A stretch of 13,510 nt of DNA from Podochytrium sp. JEL0797 (taxonomy: Eukaryota > Chytridiomycota > Chytridiomycetes > Chytridiales > Chytriomycetaceae), in assembly GCA_027596195.1 (NCBI GenBank), contig JADGJG010000718.1:1-13510 (forward strand), in the 5' to 3' direction. The notes under the pieces were generated by a model that searched no databases, had not been told where the DNA came from, and saw only the letters and a program-made list of their open reading frames with translations. The stretch's first letter is position 1. Every line of letters starts with the position of its first letter. The position numbers and the translations under genes are program-made. Below are positions 9,332-13,510 of this stretch, one piece after another.

Positions 9332-12221
9332 ATGCTCCAATGCGCATTCAGGCGACGGCCCAGTGTGATACTCGCACGGCCTCTTGCATTGTACCACAGC
9401 AACAGCAACAGCAACAGCAATAGCGACTACCGCGCGCGCAAAGACGCCGTGCGGCGTTTTCCACCTTCTTCTGGGCGCAGCGACGCTCTCCTCGAAACCA
9501 CGACGTCTTCGTCGCCACGCCTCGTTCGCCAAACACCGCCAATGCAGGCACTGCGACACACGGAGGACACGATGCTTCTGCGCCCCGGATCCCCGCTCAT
9601 CTCCGCCGCTGACGTCAAACACCGCCTGTCGCCCCACGGATACAGCGTCGCCAATGCACCCCCTGCGAAGGAATCCCCCGCTGCTGACCCGGCTGTTCCC
9701 GCACCACCCACCGAAGACCCCTTCGACCACGCTGCCCAGATCGCAACCCTGAATCCGCCAGACTGGGCCGCCTTCGATGCCGCCGTCAAGGCCAAGGATC
9801 CCCTGCAGGCACTGCTCTCCTTCAAGGACATTCTGCTGTCGGAGAAGGAGCAAAAGAAAGTAACCTCCCACCACCTGTGCCAAGTCCTGCATCTGCTGTC
9901 GCGGTGCAAGCCCTACCCCAAAATCAAATTCATGCTCGAGATGCTCGAATACGCGAACCAGATTGGTCTCCCTGCTGATATTGATTCGAGAAATCTGCTG
10001 CTGGAAGCTTATTCGAGGTGTGTTGCGCCTTGTCCTTTTTTAGCCCGTCGTTGAAACCCACGTTGTTCAGAATCGGCGACTATGAGAATGCCCGCCAAGT
10101 TGCCTTGACCTTTGCCGACCTCAATCTCACTCCAAACCTCAAAACCTACAACCTGTTTCTGAACCTCCACATCAAGGACGGAAACTTGCCCGCTTGCATT
10201 GCATTCTACGAACGCATGATTGACGAAGGTATCGACCCCGACGTCGGCACATTCAACTGTCTGATTCAGGGTATGTGTTTCGCACAGTCTCTTGTTTTGC
10301 CCACTCACTTCTACCCCATCGAAACGACTCTCCAGGATGCCTCACCTTCAACAAACTAAACCGCTCCGAATCCTACTTTGAAGACATGATCGCCATCGGC
10401 ATCAACCCCGACCAACGAACCATCATCCTCCTCATCCAACTCTACACAAAATCCCCCCCGAAACCAGGCGACGCGAGTGTCGTCGAAAAGCTCCAAACCC
10501 TGCAACAAACATACCTCGCGTTCCCGGGAACCCCAGCCCCGGAGGGCAAAGTGGAACCCAACTCCGCCATCTACACGTCCCTTATTAAATCGTATGCCCA
10601 ACACGGTCGACTCGATCTCGCGCGATTCTGTTTCCAACAAGCCAAAACCCTTCCCGACGCCGACGCGCAGCTTTACACTGCCATGCTTCATAGTCTCGTT
10701 GAATCCGGAAACAAGAGCGATAAGACGGTCGCCTCGGTACCCCTCGATCTCGATTCCACAACCCCAGACACACCACCCCCTCAAGACGCTGTCAACCAAG
10801 AAGCCATGCAGCTCTTCCAAGAAATGATGGAAACGCCACACCTTCAAGTCGACAGCATCGCCTTCGCAACGCTCGTCCAAATGTTTGTACGCAGCCGCGA
10901 CCTCGAGCGGGCCGAAACGATCGTGAACGTGGGTATGAAAGCGCGCGGGATTCCCGTCACGATTGGAGTCTGGAGCGCGTTGTTGGAAGGGTATGTGGAG
11001 GCTGGGAGGGTCTCTGACGCGGTGCGACTGTTTGAGCAGTTGAAGATGGAGGGTGCGCATCCGCCTGTTTATTTGTATAATATGGTGTTGAAGGGGCTTG
11101 CTGCGGATTTTGATGTGGAGTTGGTGGAACGGTATTGGGGACGGTGGTTGTGGAGTATTGAGATGGAGGAGGCTGAGATTCGGCGGTTGAAAGAGCAGAG
11201 ACGGGTTCCTGTCGGGAAAAAGAGTATGCATGGGTTACGCAAAACGGCGAGGCCGGATGCCGAATCGTATTCGATCGTGATTGACGCGTTTGTCGCGTGT
11301 CAGGACATTGATCGGGCCATGACCGAGATTCAAAAGATGCTCCAAACGACGCGGTTCGTGCCGCTTCATTCGACTTTTGTGGCCTTGATTCAAGCGCATG
11401 TGAGGCGCAGGGATTACCGGGCGGCGGCGGAGACCATGTTGATGATGCGGAAGGCGGTGGTGGAGAAGGACGGGGTGGATGGCTTGAAGGAGATTGTGAA
11501 GGTGAATGCGGGGCAGTTTGAGGCGTTGGTGGTGGGGTTGTTGGAACGGTCGGATGCGTTGCGGGTGGGGACGGAGGATGTTCCGGCCAAAGGCGCAACC
11601 GCGCATGACCTCGCACAGTTCAAGGAGTTTGCGCAGGATTCGGTCGAACGCGTGCATGAAATGAAAACGAAACGGGTGCTTGGGGTCGAGTTGTACAAGG
11701 AGATGATTGCGGCCGGGTGTTCGCCTTCCGAGGAAACATTCGCATGCGTGATTCGCGCTCACAATCATGCCGGGGATTTGGTTTCCGGAATCAAAGCATG
11801 GTTATCCTTCCGATCACTTCACCCCACCACAACCCCCTCCCCCGCAACCATCAACGCGCTCCTCCACGGAGTCAAATCCCTCGGTAAACAAGCCACCTCT
11901 CGCGCCGTAGTGGATATCGTCAAGAGCGATCACCTCGTTCTCGATAGCGAAGGGTTCGGGCTCTACTTTTACATGCTGTCGCGGTGGGGTTGGAAGGAGG
12001 AGTTGATGAGTAGTGTTGTGGATTTGATTAATGCTGGGTTCCCTGTCTCGCGGGCGGTTGTGGCGCAGATGGAGGAAGGGTTGAAGTTGTATGCGGGGCC
12101 GAATGCGGCGGCGATTGAGAGTGAGGTGATGAGGTTTGTTGAGGAGAATTGGCCTGAGGCGTTGGGTGGGGATGAAGAGGAGGAGGAAGGGGTGGAACAG
12201 CCGGTGAAGAAGGCTATTTAA
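9332..12221 (+). CDS. pentatricopeptide repeat (PPR) protein, probably mitochondrial, three exons, 923 residues
   Basis: Exons: 9332-10017, 10071-10270, 10336-12221. Introns are 53 and 65 nt, GT-AG, and the frame is kept (686+200+1886 nt = 924 codons). The N-terminus (MLQCAFRRRPSVILARPLAL) is Arg-rich without acidic residues, like a mitochondrial presequence, followed by a Ser-Asn repeat and a Pro/Ala-rich linker. Helical PPR units start near residue 215 (DIDSRNLLLEAYSRIGDYEN). Further units follow: TPNLKTYNLFLNLHIKDGNL, DPDVGTFNCLIQG, NSAIYTSLIKSYAQHGRLDL, GVWSALLEGYVEAGRVSDAV, ESYSIVIDAFVACQDIDRAM and ETFACVIRAHNHAGDLVSGI. PPR arrays bind single-stranded RNA in organelles, so a role in mitochondrial RNA stability, processing or translation is likely; the target cannot be named. 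The C-terminus is acidic, then KKAI. Intron 1 splits the first PPR unit. Codon endings switch in blocks between C and G within exon 3. I am confident of PPR and moderately so of mitochondria. Confidence 0.88.
9398..9424 (+). repeat. in-frame AGCAAC hexamer repeat
   Basis: About 4.5 copies of AGC-AAC, the last with AAT, encode alternating Ser-Asn (SNSNSNSNS) just after the presumed presequence of the PPR protein. Repeat length may vary between strains without shifting frame. Confidence 0.85.
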
Positions 12222-12522
12222 TCTAGTTAAATTCTTGTCTGCATTAAAACAACAATAAAAGCGTCGAAAAAATTCATGCACCGCGATTCTCGTCCTCCTG
12301 CACGTGATTTCCGTCGAGTTTCGCGCGTTTTTTATACAAGAAAAAAGGAATTATTCCAAAAGTAAGCAAAAAGCGAAAAACTTTACATCCCATTCCCTAA
12401 TTGCGAGGGTTCAATCTCGGGAAAAGCATATTCTTCGAATCCGAAACAAATAAAACGACCCCCCCTTAAAGATAACCTTGATTTCGTCTCGAAACATTAA
12501 TTCCAAAGGTGAACAGTCATAG
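12222..12522. other. intergenic stretch with the PPR poly(A) signal
   Basis: AATAAA at 12254-12259 lies 32 bases after the PPR stop and is its likely polyadenylation signal. Beyond it are A-rich and T-rich patches and no gene, RNA gene or repeat that I can support. Confidence 0.55.
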
Positions 12523-13081
12523 TGGTGTTCTCTGAACAACAAGCGTCCCATTTCGCAAGCATACCAACGTGACCGCACCAATGCCATGATTACAGACCCA
12601 TTCGCGGAAAGCTTGAACCTCGGTGGTGCCGAGTCCAAAAAAGCCCGGAAAATCGAACGCGCTGCGGCCCACAACACGCAACAGAAGCAGAGACAGTTTC
12701 GTATTGAGTCCGCCTTTTCCCCCACCTACATTCCGCTCTTTTTGTTGACAGCGTGACGCCATTTCTAATACAACACGGAGTTGGAATCGTTGATGGGCGA
12801 AGCTTTCAAGACGAAACGAGGATGCGGAACAGGCCAGGGTGGAGGCCGAATACCGCCGGGAGTTTGGTGCGCTCCACCACCTGCGCCTGAACCTCGTGGC
12901 CCTCTTTGAGAAAAAAAAAAAAAAAAAAACTTGATGGATACGTCGCCGCGATTTCGCGGCTTGCTCGAGAAGGCGCAGGCGAAAGAGCAGGAGAAGGCGG
13001 TGGGGGTGGCGAATGCTCGGGCGGAGAAGGAGGCGGAAGGTTGAGCTGGAGGACAAGGAGATGAAGGCGATTTTTGAGTGA
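12523..13081 (+). pseudogene. remains of a coiled-coil protein gene with several frame breaks
   Basis: Stretches with the charge pattern of a coiled coil follow each other on the plus strand but in changing frames. The frame of ATG 12586 is open from 12523 to TGA 12754-12756 (TDPFAESLNLGGAESKKARK, then IERAAAHNTQQKQRQFRIES). After TAA at 12766 the same frame resumes (NTELESLMGEAFKTKR). Another frame carries DAEQARVEAEYRREFGALHH from 12821 up to a run of 19 A (12911-12929). The first frame returns with MDTSPRFRGLLEKAQAKEQE from 12934. The tail KVELEDKEMKAIFE is in the other frame, ending at TGA 13079-13081. I know no family for it. Breaks at a homopolymer and at single bases fit either decay or assembly error, and I found no intron set that repairs all of them. 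A minus-strand ORF of 179 codons covers part of this region but has biased, shadow-like composition. Confidence 0.4.
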
Positions 13082-13182
13082 TTAATTAGTGATTTTACGA
13101 TGGTATAGTAAGTTTTAAGGTTTAAGTTGCTTGAAAAGTGAAACGACTTGTGTCGCGAGATGGGATATTTACATGAGTGATA

Positions 13183-13461
13183 TCAGGGTGTATGGGGGAG
13201 CCTTGAAGGGCGTGCGTTATACTCTATTTGAAAATTGATCACTCCCAAGCAAATTACCAAGATATTGAAACCATTCAATCCGCGAACTTGACAATTTTGT
13301 TTGAGCACTTCAATTAGTAGATATTGAAAGACATCTTCGAAACTGAGGCACATTTGGGTGGTGTCCACGTCGAGGGGAGGCTGTTGCCCGTTTAGATTTA
13401 GATCAGGGCCGAGCTTCTCTACCAAAGCCAAATCACTCACCCTCTCTGAAAGGGTGAGTCT
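13183..13461 (-). CDS. possible 3' exon of a gene extending beyond the window, product unknown
   Basis: A minus-strand frame is open from a likely acceptor (GTTTCAG, AG at 13463-13462) to TGA 13183-13185. It encodes about 92 residues with ordinary composition (VSDLALVEKLGPDLNLNGQQ; MCLSFEDVFQYLLIEVLKQN). There is no ATG near its 5' end, so it would be an internal or terminal exon. The last part (about 13250-13183) reads less like protein, and a GTAATT donor near 13256 could end the exon earlier. I recognise no domain. Only 50 bases of upstream sequence are available, so this is a weak call. Confidence 0.25.
   Translation of the reverse strand, partial: RLTLSERVSDLALVEKLGPDLNLNGQQPPLDVDTTQMCLSFEDVFQYLLIEVLKQNCQVRGLNGFNILVICLGVINFQIEYNARPSRLPHTP
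13435..13459. repeat. 9-bp perfect inverted repeat, 7-nt loop
   Basis: ACTCACCCT (13435-13443) and AGGGTGAGT (13451-13459) are exact reverse complements around CTCTGAA. Each arm contains GTGAGT, a splice-donor-like hexamer, on one strand. It lies at the 5' edge of the possible exon at 13183-13461. Confidence 0.65.
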
Positions 13462-13510
13462 CTGAAACCTTTATTTTTGACGGGACGGATCCACAAGAAT
13501 TTTTTTGCAG

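Noticed and set aside
9323..9909. Minus-strand ORFs of 160-189 codons
   Set aside because: They are antisense to the PPR N-terminal exon and include the translated AGCAAC repeat as poly-Val/Ala or Cys; no family features.
10356..11231. 291-codon ORF on the minus strand
   Set aside because: It is antisense to the PPR exon 3; low-complexity Pro/His/Leu composition mirrors the codon bias of the real gene.
12517..13056. 179-codon minus-strand ORF
   Set aside because: Arg/Ser/Phe-rich composition arises from the complement of poly-A and charged codons; the plus strand gives the better coiled-coil signal.
1..13510. CRISPR array, tRNA, rRNA or transposon
   Set aside because: No regular direct repeats with spacers, no cloverleaf or rRNA signature, and no transposase or terminal repeats were seen; the window is eukaryotic.

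Overview
This is a eukaryotic nuclear window. Its genes are densely packed and broken by many short GT-AG introns of about 45-170 nt, 3' ends carry AATAAA, and one gene encodes a microtubule inner protein of the flagellar axoneme. With an F-box/LRR relic, a filamentous-fungus-like GCP5 and a PPR protein, the best fit is a flagellated (zoosporic, chytrid-like) fungus. This is an inference from gene content; no phylogeny could be run.

Layout. 1-246: no gene seen, with a poly-C tract. 247-1072 (-): F-box/leucine-rich-repeat gene with a frameshift and an in-frame TAG, probably a pseudogene. 1073-1367: divergent promoter region with an 8-bp inverted repeat. 1368-3125 (+): intronless gene for a 585-residue protein of unknown family. 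3214-4619 (-), tail to tail with it: five-exon gene for a CIMIP2/FAM166-type ciliary microtubule inner protein with five copies of the family motif. 4767-9179 (-): sixteen-exon gene for a gamma-tubulin complex component, best matched to GCP5. 9180-9331: short divergent promoter. 9332-12221 (+): three-exon gene for a mitochondrial-type PPR protein. 12523-13081 (+): remains of a coiled-coil gene with several frame breaks. 13183-13461 (-): a possible terminal exon of a gene that lies mostly outside the window.

How the genes relate. The two adjacent minus-strand genes both serve microtubules: GCP5 acts in the gamma-tubulin ring complex that nucleates microtubules at spindle poles and basal bodies, and CIMIP2 proteins sit inside axonemal doublets. 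The PPR gene shares its 5' region with GCP5 but should act on mitochondrial RNA. The exon models were built by hand from reading frame, splice sites and family motifs. Every junction of the three spliced genes keeps frame, which is the main support for the models.
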